The position numbers and the translations under genes are program-made. Under the pieces are notes generated by a model that worked only from the letters and a program-made list of their open reading frames with translations, ran no database searches and was not told the DNA's origin. Of a DNA stretch of 64,000 nucleotides, positions 23,701 through 35,735 are shown piece after piece. The stretch spans positions 20,472,454-20,536,453 of the forward strand of contig CM060201.1 of the NCBI GenBank assembly GCA_030562195.1, read 5' to 3'. Numbering within the stretch: position 1 is the first letter of the stretch; each line of letters starts with the position of its first letter. The DNA comes from Nipponacmea schrenckii (lineage: Eukaryota > Mollusca > Gastropoda > Lottiidae).

Positions 23701-24289
23701 TTATCTTGTACAAGTTCAAGGTTTTCGTCGTTTAACTTTGTAAGTTATTGTAAGAGTTGTTTGTCATTTAGAAAGGTTTTAAAAAAATAAAAAAGTAAAG
23801 CAACAAGTATTCAATATCACGATGAAAAGGATTGTGGCTTAAAGTGATTCGGAAATTGTATTAATGGCGCATTTAGCAACATCTCAAACTGCTACACAGG
23901 CCTAGGCCCAGTGGTGTTGGTATATTCTATAGAAACAGAAAATACAGGAATAATAAACATAAATCATAACATAGATTGTTTCTCTTCTTGTTTTAACTTA
24001 CAATAATATATCCAATTAGTTATCAAACTAGCTTTCAAATTGGCTATTTGAATTCTTGATAACTGCAACTTGAGCCTAACAGGGAAACAAACCGTTAAAC
24101 TGTTTTTTAGAACATAACGTCAACAATAACAATACAGATAGGATTTGGAATTAGAGGCTGTTTTTGGTATAATAGATATTGCAGTCGAGTTCTTCAATAA
24201 GAAAAATTGTGTTGACATGTTGACGAGTTGACTGGTAATCGTTTGTAAATGTTTGAAGTAAAACTCCATTCTAATATATTTGTTTACAG
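20719..24289 (+). repeat. Intron, duplicated module copy B (with solo LTR)
   Basis: Direct duplicate of about 17754-20337. It differs by scattered substitutions, a few small indels and a 979-bp LTR insertion at 22055. The shared intron, followed each time by an ankyrin exon, shows that the gene has grown by unequal exchange of exon plus intron. Confidence 0.8.
22055..23033. mobile_element. Solo LTR, TGTATTGG...CCAATACA
   Basis: A 979-bp insertion that begins TGTATTGGAATAAC and ends CATCCCAATACA. It is flanked by the 5-bp duplication ATGAC (22050-22054 and 23034-23038). The empty site is present in copy A (aacaatatgaccatcac near 19080). TG...CA ends plus a 5-bp target duplication are the signature of an LTR retrotransposon, and the lack of internal genes means a solo LTR. 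An AATAAA-like signal (ataataaag) lies near 22948. Confidence 0.8.
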
Positions 24290-24388
24290 GATGGTGAGAC
24301 AGCCCTACATTTTGCTAGTCGTTATGGTAAAATAGAGGTGGTCAGGATATTAATACAGAAGGGGGTTGATGTTAATGCTGTTACTAAG
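24290..24388 (+). CDS. Ankyrin-repeat exon 4
   Basis: A 99-bp, phase 0-0 exon encoding one repeat: DGETALHFASRYGKIEV ... GVDVNAVTK, intact. It differs from the 20338 exon at a handful of codons, mostly W/E, L/F, L/V and I/V changes, in line with module duplication. The intron to the next exon is only 223 bp. Confidence 0.85.
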
Positions 24389-24611
24389 GTAAATATATAG
24401 CTGGGTATTTTTCAGGTCTAATAAAGAAAGTGTATGTACGTGTGTAGATGTGACAACATTAAATATTGAATCTGATAAAAAACACATGAAACTGAATTGT
24501 CTTTTTATTATTAGAAAGTATTGTAATATTTTATCTGGGTCACTGAGCTATTAATAGTAACATGTGGTACACGCGTATAAGAAACATTCTACATTCAGAC
24601 ATATTTTTCAG

Positions 24612-24707
24612 AATGGGAAAACAGCCTTACAAATTGCATCTCAAGAAGGTTATCGAGACGTGGTCAAGTTGTTACAAGATTCTTCTAAAGTTAAAACCAA
24701 ACGTGAG
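24612..24707 (+). CDS. Ankyrin-repeat exon 5, terminal repeat
   Basis: A 96-bp exon (acceptor catatttttcag, donor gtatgt), phase 0. It encodes NGKTALQIASQEGYRDVVK, then LLQDSSKVKTKRE. This is a diverged last ankyrin repeat whose second helix runs into a charged, Lys-rich linker, as is usual for a capping repeat. Confidence 0.8.
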
Positions 24708-25796
24708 GTATGTTATCAATGTTACCATTTGACGACTTGGTTTATTCTAGTTTACAATATTATAAAATATCTATATCGGTATATATACGTATAGTAACAA
24801 TTCACATAAAACAAAAAAGGCAATAATAATTTTCGCTATAAATACCTTTTAAATATACACCTTATATTTGCAATTAAAACCACGTCAATATTTAGTTTGG
24901 GGCAAAAATTAAAATGAATTACAGACCTTGTTGAGTAGCAATATAGTCATCGAACAGAATGTATCCTTCGAGAGGCATTTCATACTGAATGGGAATTCCC
25001 CCATGTCTATAAACAAATTTGGGAATTCCCCCATGTCTATAAACAAATTTAGGTTGTCACAAATTCAAAAAGCCAAAACTTCAATATAGCATGACCATGA
25101 AAATTTGGAACGAGTCAAAATGAAAGTAAACCACTACATTTTATCAACATCCGCTTGATGGTTGTTAAATAAGGGTGTGTGCTTAATATAGCAAGAGTAC
25201 AGAGACATGTTACTAGACTTACATGGCTGAAGAGTAAAGCATTTTAAAAGTTTTTCTTTACGGTACATTCAAATGATGCTATACGTATTTGAAATTATTT
25301 GTATTATGAAATACATCTAGTTTCTGAGTGCAGAAACAAATATCATTTAATGCAGGTCAGTCTTCAGTCTAATCATTTTAAATTTAGAGTACCTTGTGAA
25401 TTAAACAATTATTATAATAATAATAGTAACAATAGATACTGAAATACAACAACAGTTACATGCTAGTAATAATAATTACATAATAGTATTCTTATTTGAA
25501 CTTCTTACAAGGAAAAGACAGTATCATGTTAAGAAGCTTAAATGAGTATTTGTACTTTTGCCATGGAGAAGAGTTGTTTTTACGAGCCTCTAATCACACA
25601 TTATTATAAGTTTCCTTTATTCGGGTCTGGAGAGATTTTTCAGCCCGCAGGTTATAAGAAATGCTTGCTAACTCAGATCTGAGTTTTTTCAGGTGCACTG
25701 GGAGGTCGGTTCTGTTTGATTTCCCCTTTGGAAGCTTTTTTTGGCGTGCTGTTTCCAAAATCATATTCCTATCTTTAAAGTACACAAATTAAGCTA
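24708..25796 (+). other. Intron sequence including 720-bp duplicated block
   Basis: Part of the intron between ankyrin exon 24612 and the tail exon 27526. 25011-25730 is repeated at 30018-30737. Just before it the 30-bp piece gggaattcccccatgtctat + aaacaaattt is present twice in tandem. A short minus-strand frame at 25594-25785 (RTDLPVHLKKLRSELA) may be a decayed coding remnant, but I cannot assign it. Confidence 0.5.
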
Positions 25797-26453
25797 TGAT
25801 AGTGTTTGGGGCAGGAGGATTGATAGTGTTTGGGGCAGGAGGATTGATAGTGTTTGGGGCAGGAGGATTGATAGTGTTTGGGGCAGAAGGATTGATAGTG
25901 TTTGGGGCAGGAGGATTGATAGTGTTTGGGGCAGGAGGATTGATAGTGTTTGGGGCAGGAGGATTGATAGTGTTTGGGGCAGGAGGATTGATAGTGTTTG
26001 GGGCAGGAGGATTGATAGTGTTTGGGGCAGGAGGATTGATAGTGTTTGGGGCAGGAGGATTGATAGTGTTTGGGGCAGGAGGATTGATAGTGTTTGGGGC
26101 AGGAGGATTGATAGTGTTTGGGGCAGGAGGATTGATAGTGTTTGGGGCAGGAGGATTGATAGTGTTTGGGGCAGGAGGATTGATAGTGTTTGGGGCAGGA
26201 GGATTGATAGTGTTTGGGGCAGGAGGATTGATAGTGTTTGGGGCAGGAGGATTGATAGTGTTTGGGGCAAAAGGGGGGGGATTGATAGTGTTTGGGGGGA
26301 GGAGGATTGATAGTGTTTGGGGCAGGAGGATTGATAGTGTTTGGGGCAGGAGGATTGATAGTGTTTGGGGCAGGAGGATTGATAGTGTTTGGGGCAGGAG
26401 GATTGATAGTGTTTGGGGCAGGAGGATTGATAGTGTTTGGGGCAGGAGGATTG
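25797..26453 (+). repeat. 21-bp minisatellite, about 31 copies
   Basis: Unit gattgatagtgtttggggca + g. As 21 is divisible by three, all frames stay open and give apparent proteins (DSVWGRR, SILLPQTL and similar), which are not real. Copies are nearly identical except for an interruption at 26268-26305 (gcaaaagggggggg). The plus strand is G-rich. Confidence 0.95.
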
Positions 26454-26497
26454 TGATTGAAGACCTGGAAACTTTTCTATCTTGATGAACAATAACT

Positions 26498-27403
26498 TTG
26501 ACTTCGAAATATCTCCTGATTTTAGACCTGAAAATAGAAAAAGAAGCTTATTCACTTGTTAACGGTCCACATCAAGATAATCCTTGCTACTACGAACAGC
26601 TTTTTCTAAAAATGGATAAATTTGGCGCGGATAAAGTTATCATTTGCGGGGATATAAACTTGGTTTTAAACCCGAATATTGATACTGAAAATTATAGACA
26701 TAATATTAATAACCCAAAAGCTCGCCAATTTCTGATCCAAAAAAATTTTTCTTCAAATCATCTACAGGATATCTTCCGAATATTCCACCCAAAACTAAGA
26801 AAATACACTTGGAAAAGAAAAAATCCCCTGAAACAAGCTAGATTAGACTATTTTTTAATTTCTGAGAACCCGTTACAAAAAGTTGATAAGATTAAAATTG
26901 ATATCAAATATAGATCTGATCACTCACCTGTTATTTTACATTTGAAACTAGCCCCAATAGCAAAAGGTGTATGGAAACTTAACACTTCATTGCTGAAAGA
27001 TAAAAATTACATTGAATTAGTTAAAACAATAATACACGATATAAAATTGCAATATCTCCTTCCAATATACAATAGAAAGGCAATCGACAAGATTCAAAAT
27101 GAGTCAATTCAATTTAATATTAATGACACAGACTTTCTGGATGTGCTTACAATGGAAATCAGATCCAAAACCATTTCTTATTCCATTTTCAAAAAGAAAA
27201 ACCAAAATGAAAAGGAACAAAAATTGATTAAAACTTTGAAAGAAGTCGAAAATAAAATATATTTGACCAGTTTAGAAAAATTACAGAAACAAGAACCCCT
27301 AGAAAAAAAGCTTACTGAAATAAGAAACTTCCACTTAAAAGGCAACCTAATAAGATCAAGGGCCCTTTGGATTGAGGAGGGTAAATTATTGAGACATTTA
27401 TAA
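26498..27403 (+). pseudogene. L1/Tx1-like LINE endonuclease fragment (ORF2 5' part)
   Basis: An open frame of 301 codons with the apurinic endonuclease-like (EEP) fold of LINE ORF2. It starts in the fold at VNGPHQDNPCYYEQ, followed by IICGDINLVLNP (the GD-x-N block), YTWKRKNPLKQARLDYFLIS and YRSDHSPVILHL (the SDH catalytic block). It then continues through the linker typical of L1/Tx1-like elements (GVWKLNTSLLKDKNYI, FLDVLTMEIRSKTISYSIFK). It stops just after ALWIEEG, where intact elements go on to the reverse transcriptase. N-terminal catalytic residues and the whole RT are missing, so it is a dead fragment in an intron of the ankyrin gene. Confidence 0.85.
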
Positions 27404-27525
27404 AAATTCCAAGTGATGCAAATGAATTATGAAGATCGTATTATTAATATGCTAATGGGCATATATTGCCATGCCTGGTAAGCTATCATATTTTGTGACA
27501 AATGAAGAGTTGCTTTAATTTTCAG

Positions 27526-27606
27526 GAACCAGTAAAAAAAGTGAAAGACACTCCGGAATCTAAGTCTAGCCCACCACAAAATACACAAACATCTCCATTA
27601 CATAAG
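27526..27606 (+). CDS. Ankyrin gene tail exon
   Basis: An 81-bp, phase-0 exon (acceptor aattttcag, donor gtaagt) reading EPVKKVKDTPESKSSPPQNT, then QTSPLHK. It is polar and Ser/Pro/Lys-rich with no stop, so it is a plausible disordered continuation of the ankyrin protein. It is 2.8 kb from the previous exon across the LINE fragment. The following exons are not identified and may lie in or beyond the gap at 30738. Confidence 0.5.
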
Positions 27607-27744
27607 GTAAGTTATTATACAGCAAGTACTAACAGGGATATGCAGTCAACTACTTGTTACTACTACATTCTCACTTGTCATCTACCAAGTACTACCTAGT
27701 TTGTGATATCAGTATTTACTGGAAGCAAACGTTAACTTGCCATT

Positions 27745-30017
27745 TACCAATAACTGTAAACTTACTGTCCAATATTAGGTAAAAACTATTCACTAACTGT
27801 CCAATATTAGGTAAAAACTGTTCACTAACTGTCCAATATTAGGTAAAAACTGTAAACTTACTGTCCAATATTAGGTAAAAACTGTTCACTAACTGTCCAA
27901 TATTAGGTAAAAACTGTAAACTTACTGTCCAATATTAGGTAAAAACTGTAAACTAACTGTCCAATATTAGGTAAAAACTGTTCACTAACTGTCCAATATT
28001 AGGTAAAAACTATAAACTTACTGTCCAATATTAGGTAAAAACTGTAAACTTACTGTCCAATATTAGGTAAAAACTGTTCACTAACTGTCCAATATTAGGT
28101 AAAAACTATAAACTAACTGTCCAATATTAGGTAAAAACTGTAAACTAACTGTCCAATATTAGGTAAAAACTGTTCACTAACTGTCCAATATTAGGTAAAA
28201 ACTGTTCACTAACTGTCCAATATTAGGTAAAAACTGTTCACTAACTGTCCAATATTAGGTAAAAACTGTTCACTAACTGTCCAATATTAGGTAAAAACTG
28301 TAAACTTACTGTCCAATATTAGGTAAAAACTGTTCACTAACTGTCCAATATTAGGTAAAAACTGTAAACTTACTGTCCAATATTAGGTAAAAACTGTTCA
28401 CTAACTGTCCAATATTAGGTAAAAACTGTTCACTAACTGTCCAATATTAGGTAAAAACTGTTCACTAACTGTCCAATATTAGGTAAAAACTGTCAACTGT
28501 CCAATATTAGGTAAAAAATGTTCACTAACTGTCCAATATTGGGTAAAAACTGTAAACTAACTGTCCAATATTAGGTAAAAAATGTTCACTAACTGTCCAA
28601 TATTAGGTAAAAACTGTAAACTAACTGTCCAATATTAGGTAAAAAATGTTCACTAACTGTCCAATATAAGGTAAAAACTGTTCACTAACTGTCCAATATA
28701 AGGTAAAAACTGTAAACTAACTGTCCAATATAAGGTAAAAACTGTAAACTAACTGTCCAATATTAGGTAAAAACTGTAAACTAACTGTCCAATATTAGGT
28801 AAAAACTGTTCACTAACTGTCCAATATTAGGTAAAAACTGTAAACTAACTGTCCAATATTAGGTAAAAACTGTTCACTAACTGTCCAATATTAGGTAAAA
28901 ACTGTTCACTAACTGTCCAATATTAGGTAAAAACTGTTCACTAACTGTCCAATATTAGGTAAAAACTGTAAACTTACTGTCCAATATTGGGTAAAAACTG
29001 TAAACTAACTGTCCAATATTAGGTAAAAAATGTTCACTAACTGTCCAATATTAGGTAAAAACTGTAAACTTACTGTCCAATATTAGGTAAAAACTGTTCA
29101 CTAACTGTCCAATATTAGGTAAAAACTGTTCACTAACTGTCCAATATTAGGTAAAAACTGTAAACTAACTGTCCAATATTAGGTAAAAACTGTTCACTAA
29201 CTGTCCAATATTAGGTAAAAACTGTAAACTAACTGTCCAATATTAGGTAAAAAATGTTCACTAACTGTCCAATATTGGGTAAAAACTGTAAACTAACTGT
29301 CCAATATTAGGTAAAAACTGTAAACTAACTGTCCAATATTAGGTAAAAACTGTAAACTAACTGTCCAATATTATGTAAAAACTGTAAACTAACTGTCCAA
29401 TATTAGGTAAAAACTGTAAACTAACTGTCCAATATTAGGTAAAAACTGTTCACTAACTGTCCAATATAAGGTAAAAACTGTTCACTAACTGTCCAATATA
29501 AGGTAAAAACTGTTCACTTACTGTCCAATATTAGGTAAAAACTGTAAACTTACTGTCCAATATTAGGTAAAAAATGTTCACTAACTGTCCAATATAAGGT
29601 AAAAACTGTTCACTTACTGTCCAATATTAGGTAAAAACTGTTCACTAACTGTCCAATATAAGGTAAAAACTGTTCACTTACTGTCCAATATTAGGTAAAA
29701 AATGTTCACTAACTGTCCAATATTAGGTAAAAACTGTTCACTAACTGTCCAATATTAGGTAAAAACTGTTCACTAACTGTCCAATATTAGGTAAAAACTG
29801 TTCACTAACTGTCCAATATTAGGTAAAAAATGTTCACTAACTGTCCAATATTAGGTAAAAACTGTTCACTAACTGTCCAATATTAGGTAAAAACTGTAAA
29901 CTTACTGTCCAAAATTAGGTAAAAACTGTACACTAACTGTCCAATATTGGGTAAAACTGTTCACTTACTGTCCAATATTAGGTATAAACTATAAACTAAC
30001 TGTCCAATATTAGGTAA
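27745..30017 (+). repeat. 32-bp minisatellite, about 71 copies
   Basis: Unit cactaactgtccaatattag + gtaaaaactgtt, with variants tgttcact/tgtaaact, ctaact/cttact and attagg/ataagg. It begins about 140 bp after the donor of the tail exon. Each unit contains CTAAC and AGGTAAAA, which resemble a branch point and a 5' splice site. It ends exactly at the duplicated block at 30018. Confidence 0.95.
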
Positions 30018-30737
30018 AAACAAATTTGGGAATTCCCCCATGTCTATAAACAAATTTAGGTTGTCACAAATTCAAAAAGCCAAAACTTCAATATAGCATG
30101 ACCATGAAAATTTGGAACGAGTCAAAATGAAAGTAAACCACTACATTTTATCAACATCCGCTTGATGGTTGTTAAATAAGGGTGTGTGCCCAATATAGCA
30201 AGAGTACAGAGACATGTTACTAGACTTACATGGCTGAAGAGTAAAGCATTTTAAAAGTTTTTCTTTACGGTACATTCAAATGATGCTATACGTATTTGAA
30301 ATTATTTGTATTATGAAATACATCTAGTTTCTGAGTGCAGAAACAAATATCATTTAATGCAGGTCAGTCTTCAGTCTAATCATTTTAAATTTAGAGTACC
30401 TTGTGAATTAAACAATTATTATAATAATAATAGTAACAATAGATACTGAAATACAACAACAGTTACATGCTAGTAATAATAATTACATAATAGTATTCTT
30501 ATTTGAACTTCTTACAAGGAAAAGACAGTATCATGTTAAGAAGCTTAAATTAGTATTTGTACTTTTGCCATGGAGAAGAGTTGTTTTTACGAGCCTCTAA
30601 TCACACATTATTATAAGTTTCCTTTATTCGGGTCTGGAGAGATTTTTCAGCCCGCAGGTTATAAGAAATGCTTGCTAACTCAGATCTGAGTTTTTTCAGG
30701 TGCACTGGGAGGTCGGTTCTGTTTGATTTCCCCTTTG
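30018..30737 (+). repeat. 720-bp direct duplicate of 25011-25730
   Basis: Same length as the first copy with only about three substitutions noticed (for example gtgcccaat for gtgcttaat, and attagt for atgagt). It stops at the N run, at a point equivalent to 25730. It may be a false duplication made at a contig end. Confidence 0.85.
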
Positions 30738-31237
30738 NNNNNNNNNNNNNNNNNNNNNNNNNNNNNNNNNNNNNNNNNNNNNNNNNNNNNNNNNNNNNNN
30801 NNNNNNNNNNNNNNNNNNNNNNNNNNNNNNNNNNNNNNNNNNNNNNNNNNNNNNNNNNNNNNNNNNNNNNNNNNNNNNNNNNNNNNNNNNNNNNNNNNNN
30901 NNNNNNNNNNNNNNNNNNNNNNNNNNNNNNNNNNNNNNNNNNNNNNNNNNNNNNNNNNNNNNNNNNNNNNNNNNNNNNNNNNNNNNNNNNNNNNNNNNNN
31001 NNNNNNNNNNNNNNNNNNNNNNNNNNNNNNNNNNNNNNNNNNNNNNNNNNNNNNNNNNNNNNNNNNNNNNNNNNNNNNNNNNNNNNNNNNNNNNNNNNNN
31101 NNNNNNNNNNNNNNNNNNNNNNNNNNNNNNNNNNNNNNNNNNNNNNNNNNNNNNNNNNNNNNNNNNNNNNNNNNNNNNNNNNNNNNNNNNNNNNNNNNNN
31201 NNNNNNNNNNNNNNNNNNNNNNNNNNNNNNNNNNNNN
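30738..31237. other. Assembly gap of 500 N
   Basis: Exactly 500 N, the usual placeholder for a gap of unknown size. Sequence on the two sides is unrelated, and orientation of the repeats flips here. Confidence 0.98.
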
Positions 31238-31382
31238 TAAAAATCATAATAAGTGCATAAGCAAAAATGCGAAAGTGCATAATGCAAAATCAAATCAAAA
31301 ATGCATAATCCAAAAGTGCAAATGCAAAATCATAATGCAAAATGATAATGCAAAATAAAATGCAAAATGCAAAAATGCAATT
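31238..31382. repeat. TGCAT-rich tract, inverted copy
   Basis: Reverse complement of the TGCAT family. Its base quality looks poorer than elsewhere (gaps such as gcaaaatcaaatcaaaa). Confidence 0.7.
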
Positions 31383-31703
31383 TGTTAAGGAATTCTTGTT
31401 GCGTTTAATCGGATTTTGGATAATATATAAACATTTTGAATTTTTACAATTGTACTTTGCAGTATTGACAGATGCATTTTGTAACGACGATATTTGTATT
31501 TTCAAGCTGCAACAACAAAGTCCAAAATTTTGTCAACCTTATACCTTCAGCTTAATATCATTTTTTGTTAATATGTACAGCTTATAAGGAGCTACGGAAC
31601 AAATATATCCCTTCTCATATCTGTTACTATCCAACTCTTGAAAAATTTATCTCTATTATGTCATCTCGGAACGAGGACTTCATCAAAATTATTGCCTTTT
31701 TGT
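31383..31703 (+). pseudogene. LINE ORF2 C-terminal fragment, inverted copy 1
   Basis: Plus-strand mirror of 8276-8585. The frame from about 31565 has ICTAYKELR, then the CYYPTLEKF block, then SSRNEDFIKIIAF, before entering unit A. Confidence 0.6.
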
Positions 31704-32399
31704 TTGTAATAAGTCGGTCTGTGTATTGTAGAAGTGTTTGGTCGGTTTACTTTGACTGATAGTAAATTGTGTTTTAGTAGTAGTAATAGAGTATAGAGTA
31801 AGGTATAATAAGTCGGTCTGTGTATTGTAGAAGTGTTTGGTCGGTTAACTTTGACTGATAGTAAATTGTGTTTTAGTAGTAGTAATAGAGTATAGAGTAA
31901 GGTATAATAAGTCGGTCTGTGTATTGTAGAAGTGTTTGGTCGGTTTACTTTGACTGATAGTAAATTGATTTGGTAGGTACTGGGTCAGTGGAGGTCAATT
32001 TATATTACTGTTCAATGTTCAGGTTGGACTGGAATTAGTTAAGGGTTTCAGATTTTACGATGTTCTCTGGTAAGGAGTTCCATGAGTTGATTAGTCTGAT
32101 AGGGAAAAAGTTCTGTCTTTATTTCAAGTCTTGGGTGGGGTTGAACAAGCTTTTTACAAGATGGCTGAACAAGGAAGTTTTTTTGAAAATACCGAATTAA
32201 AATATCAGAATACTTTAAGAGTTGATCTACATAATTAATTATTCAGTCGATTGATTTAACATTTTCAAATAATTTAATTTGTTTAAAAGTTTTGTTACTT
32301 ACTTAGTTTTCAAGTCTCGAATTGATCGTCTATTACAGTCTAAAGAAGAACCACCAAGCTCCGTTTCTCTATAAAATGACGCTTAGCAGGGAAGTATTT
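31704..32399 (-). repeat. Unit A, inverted, with about 104-bp tandem end module
   Basis: The segment taataagtcggtctgtgtat ... agagtaaggta is present in about three tandem copies (31704-31960) before the rest of the unit. The left arm has only one extra partial copy (8165-8275). Confidence 0.75.
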
Positions 32400-32693
32400 G
32401 TTGTTATATGGCCTATATAGGACTAAAAGTTTCTATATCCGAGGTATAGGCTAATAGGAATACCCCATTATTTCTTCCATACACGTCGACTATCCTATCA
32501 ATATAGACTAGCTCACAGACAGGTTTCTAAATATATCTATGATATTACGTCTATAGGAATATTATTTATATGATCTTTGTGTAGAAGCAGTGGTGTTTCT
32601 TTTTAATGTATCGAGATATTAAATATGTTTTATTCGGGTCCCGTTACTTCTATACATTTCGACAATGTTCCCCTTAAAAGTAAGACTTTTTAT
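32400..32693 (-). repeat. Segment P, inverted partial copy
   Basis: Reverse complement of the region next to the 53-bp satellite at 3833-4101. It is somewhat longer: it includes the ggaatattatttatatgatc piece missing on the left. Confidence 0.6.
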
Positions 32694-34106
32694 AGTAGAA
32701 TACCATATTGGGTGATATATATATTTATCATACAAGTGATATCTACTGTAGAATACCTTATTGGGTGATATATATATTTACCATACAAGTGATATCTACT
32801 GTAGAATACCTTATTGGGTGATATATATATTTACCATACAAGTGATATCTACTGTAGAATACCTTATTGGGTGATATATATATTTACCATACAAGTGATA
32901 TCTACTGTAGAATACCTTATTGGGTGATATATATATTTACCATACAAGTGATATCTACTGTAGAATACCTTATTGGGTGATATATATATTTACCATACAA
33001 GTGATATCTACTGTAGAATACCTTATTGGGTGATATATATATTTACCATACAAGTGATATCTACTGTAGAATACCTTATTGGGTGATATATATATTTACC
33101 ATACAAGTGATATCTACTGTAGAATACCTTATTGGGTGATATATATATTTACCATACAAGTGATATCTACTGTAGAATACCTTATTGGGTGATAAATATA
33201 TTTACCATACAAGTGATATCTACTGTAGAATACCTTATTGGGTGATAAATATATTTATTATACAAGCGATATCTACTGTAGAATACCATATTGGGTGATA
33301 TATATATTTATTATACAAGCGATATCTACTGTAGAATACCATATTGGGTGATATATATATTTATCATACAAGCGATATCTACTGTAGAATACCATATTGG
33401 GTGATATATATATTTAATACAAGGATATCTACTGTAGAATACCTTATTGGGTGATAAATATATTTATTATACAAGCGATATCTACTGTAGAATACCATAT
33501 TGGGTGATATATATATTTTTTATACAAGCGATATCTACTGTAGAATACCATATTGGGTGATATATATATTTATCATACAAGCGATATCTACTGTAGAATA
33601 CCATATTGGGTGATATATATATTTATCATACAAGCGATATCTACTGTAGAATACCATATTGGGTGATATATATATTTATCATACAAGCGATATCTACTGT
33701 AGAATACCATATTGGGTGATATATATATTTATCATACAAGCGATATCTACTGTAGAATACCATATTGGGTGATATATATATTTATCATACAAGCGATATC
33801 TACTGTAGAATACCATATTGGGTGATATATATATTTATCATACAAGCGATATCTACTGTAGAATATCTTATTGGGTGATATATATATTTATCATACAAGC
33901 GATATCTACTGTAGAATACCTTATTGGGTGATAAATATATTTATCATACAAGCGATATCTACTGTAGAATACCTTATTGGGTGATAAATATGTTTATTAT
34001 ACAAGTGATATCTACTGTAGAATACCTTATTGGGTGATAAATATATTTATTATACAAGCGATATCTACCGTAGACTACCATATTGGGTGATAAATATATT
34101 TATCAG
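32694..34106 (-). repeat. 53-bp minisatellite, inverted, about 27 copies
   Basis: Reverse orientation of the array at 1676. Variants are in blocks: about ten near-identical units with ttaccatacaagtgat come first, then a block with ttatcatacaagcgat and ccatattgg. It is shorter (27 against 41) and differently homogenised from the left array. Confidence 0.95.
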
Positions 34107-34720
34107 GAACTATATATATATGTATTTTATATTTATGGACCTGAATTGGATTTTTACAATTCTTACTGATTCTTGTCCATCTTGGGTTTGTTTTAAACTC
34201 GAAAGCTTCAAAGAGTGATTTTTGTTTGTAATAAGTCGGTCTGTGTATTGTAGAAGTGTTTGGTCGGTTAACTTTGACTGATAGTAAATTGATTTGGTAG
34301 GTACTGGGTCAGTGGATGTCAATTTATATTACTGTTCTATGTTCAGGTTGGACTGGAATTAGTTAAGGGTTTCAGATTTTACGATGTTCTCTGGTAAGGA
34401 GTTCCATGAGTTGATTAGTCTGATAGAGAAAAAGTTCTGTCTTTATTTCAAGTCTTGGGTGGGGTTGAACAAGCTTTTTACAAGATGGCTGAACAAGGAA
34501 GTTTTTTTGAAAATACCGAATTAAAATATCAGAATACTTTAAGAGTTGATCTACATAATTAATTATTCAGCCGATTAATTTAACATTTTCAAATAATTTA
34601 ATTTGTATAAAAGTTGTGTTACTTACTTAGTTTTCAAGTCTCGAATTGATCGTCTATTACAGTCTGAAGGAGAACCACCAAGCCCCGTTTCTCTATAAAA
34701 GGGGGGGTTGCAGGGAAGTA
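34107..34720 (-). repeat. Unit A, inverted copy
   Basis: Mirror of the 1061 or 4102 unit, between the 53-bp array and the next TGCAT tract. Ends with an altered piece (aaaagggggggttgcagg) instead of aaaatgacgcttagcagg. Confidence 0.75.
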
Positions 34721-34779
34721 TTTGTTTTTTTTAATAGGTGGACATTCAACTATTTTAACCTTTATATCAATGAATGCGT

Positions 34780-35405
34780 ATAATGTAAAAATCCCAAAAA
34801 TGAAAAAAATGTAAAAGGTGCATAATGCAAGGTGTATGATGCAAAAATGCATAATGCGAAAATGCAAAGTGTATGATGCAAAGTGTAGAATGCAAAAATG
34901 CACAGTGCGAAAGTGCAAAGTGCATATTTCAAAGTGTATGATTTAAAATGCATAATGCGAAAATGCAAAGTGTATTATGCAAAGTGTTGGATGCAAAAAT
35001 GCATATTGCGAAAATGCAAAGTGCATATTTCAAAGTGTATTATGCAAAAATGCATAATGCAAAAGTGCGAAAATGCAAAGTGCATAATGCAAATTGTATA
35101 ATGCAAAAATAAATAGTGCGAAAATGCGAAAATTCAAACTGTATGATGCAAAAATGCAAAGTCCATAATACAAAAATGCATATTGCGAAAATGCAAAAAT
35201 GCATAATCCAAAAATGCATAATCCAAAAAGTGCATAAGCAAAAATGCGAAAGTGCATAATGCAAAAATACATAATGCAAAAATGCATAATCCAAAAATAC
35301 ATAATCCAAAAATGCATAATCCAAAAGTGCATAATGCAAAAATGCATAATATAAAAATGCATGATGCAAAAATGCATAATGCAAAAATGCAAAATGCAAA
35401 AATGC
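34780..35405. repeat. TGCAT-rich tract, inverted copy of 5285-5935
   Basis: Mirror of tract 1 with small differences. The apparent long frames are compositional. Confidence 0.9.
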
Positions 35406-35735
35406 AATTTGTTAAGGAATTCTTGTTGCGTTTAATCGGATTTTGGATAATATATAAACATTTTAAATTTTTTAACAATTGTACTTTGCAGTTTTGACAG
35501 ATGCATTTTGTAACGACGACATTTGTATTTTCAAGCTGCAACAACAAAGTCCAAAATTTTGTCAACCTTATACCTTCAGCTTCATATCATTTTTTGTTAA
35601 AATGTACAGCTTATAAGGAGCTACGGAACAAATATATCCCTTCTCATATCTGTTACTATCCAACTCTTGAAAAATTTATTTTATTATGTCTCTCGGGAAA
35701 GAGGACTTCATCAAAATTATTGCCTTTATGTTTAT
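35406..35735 (+). pseudogene. LINE ORF2 C-terminal fragment, inverted copy 2
   Basis: Plus strand: HFLLKCTAYKELR and YYPTLEKF are present. Near 35680 the sequence degrades (ttattttattatgtctctcgg) just ahead of the corrupted stretch. Confidence 0.55.

Noticed and set aside
25741..26555. Repeat protein DSVWGRR / SILLPQTL of about 190-250 residues
   Set aside because: Product of a 21-bp minisatellite whose length is a multiple of three, so all frames stay open. The unit is identical at the DNA level, with no synonymous variation.
30601..31358. Frames that run through the N gap
   Set aside because: They consist mostly of unknown residues and have no support.
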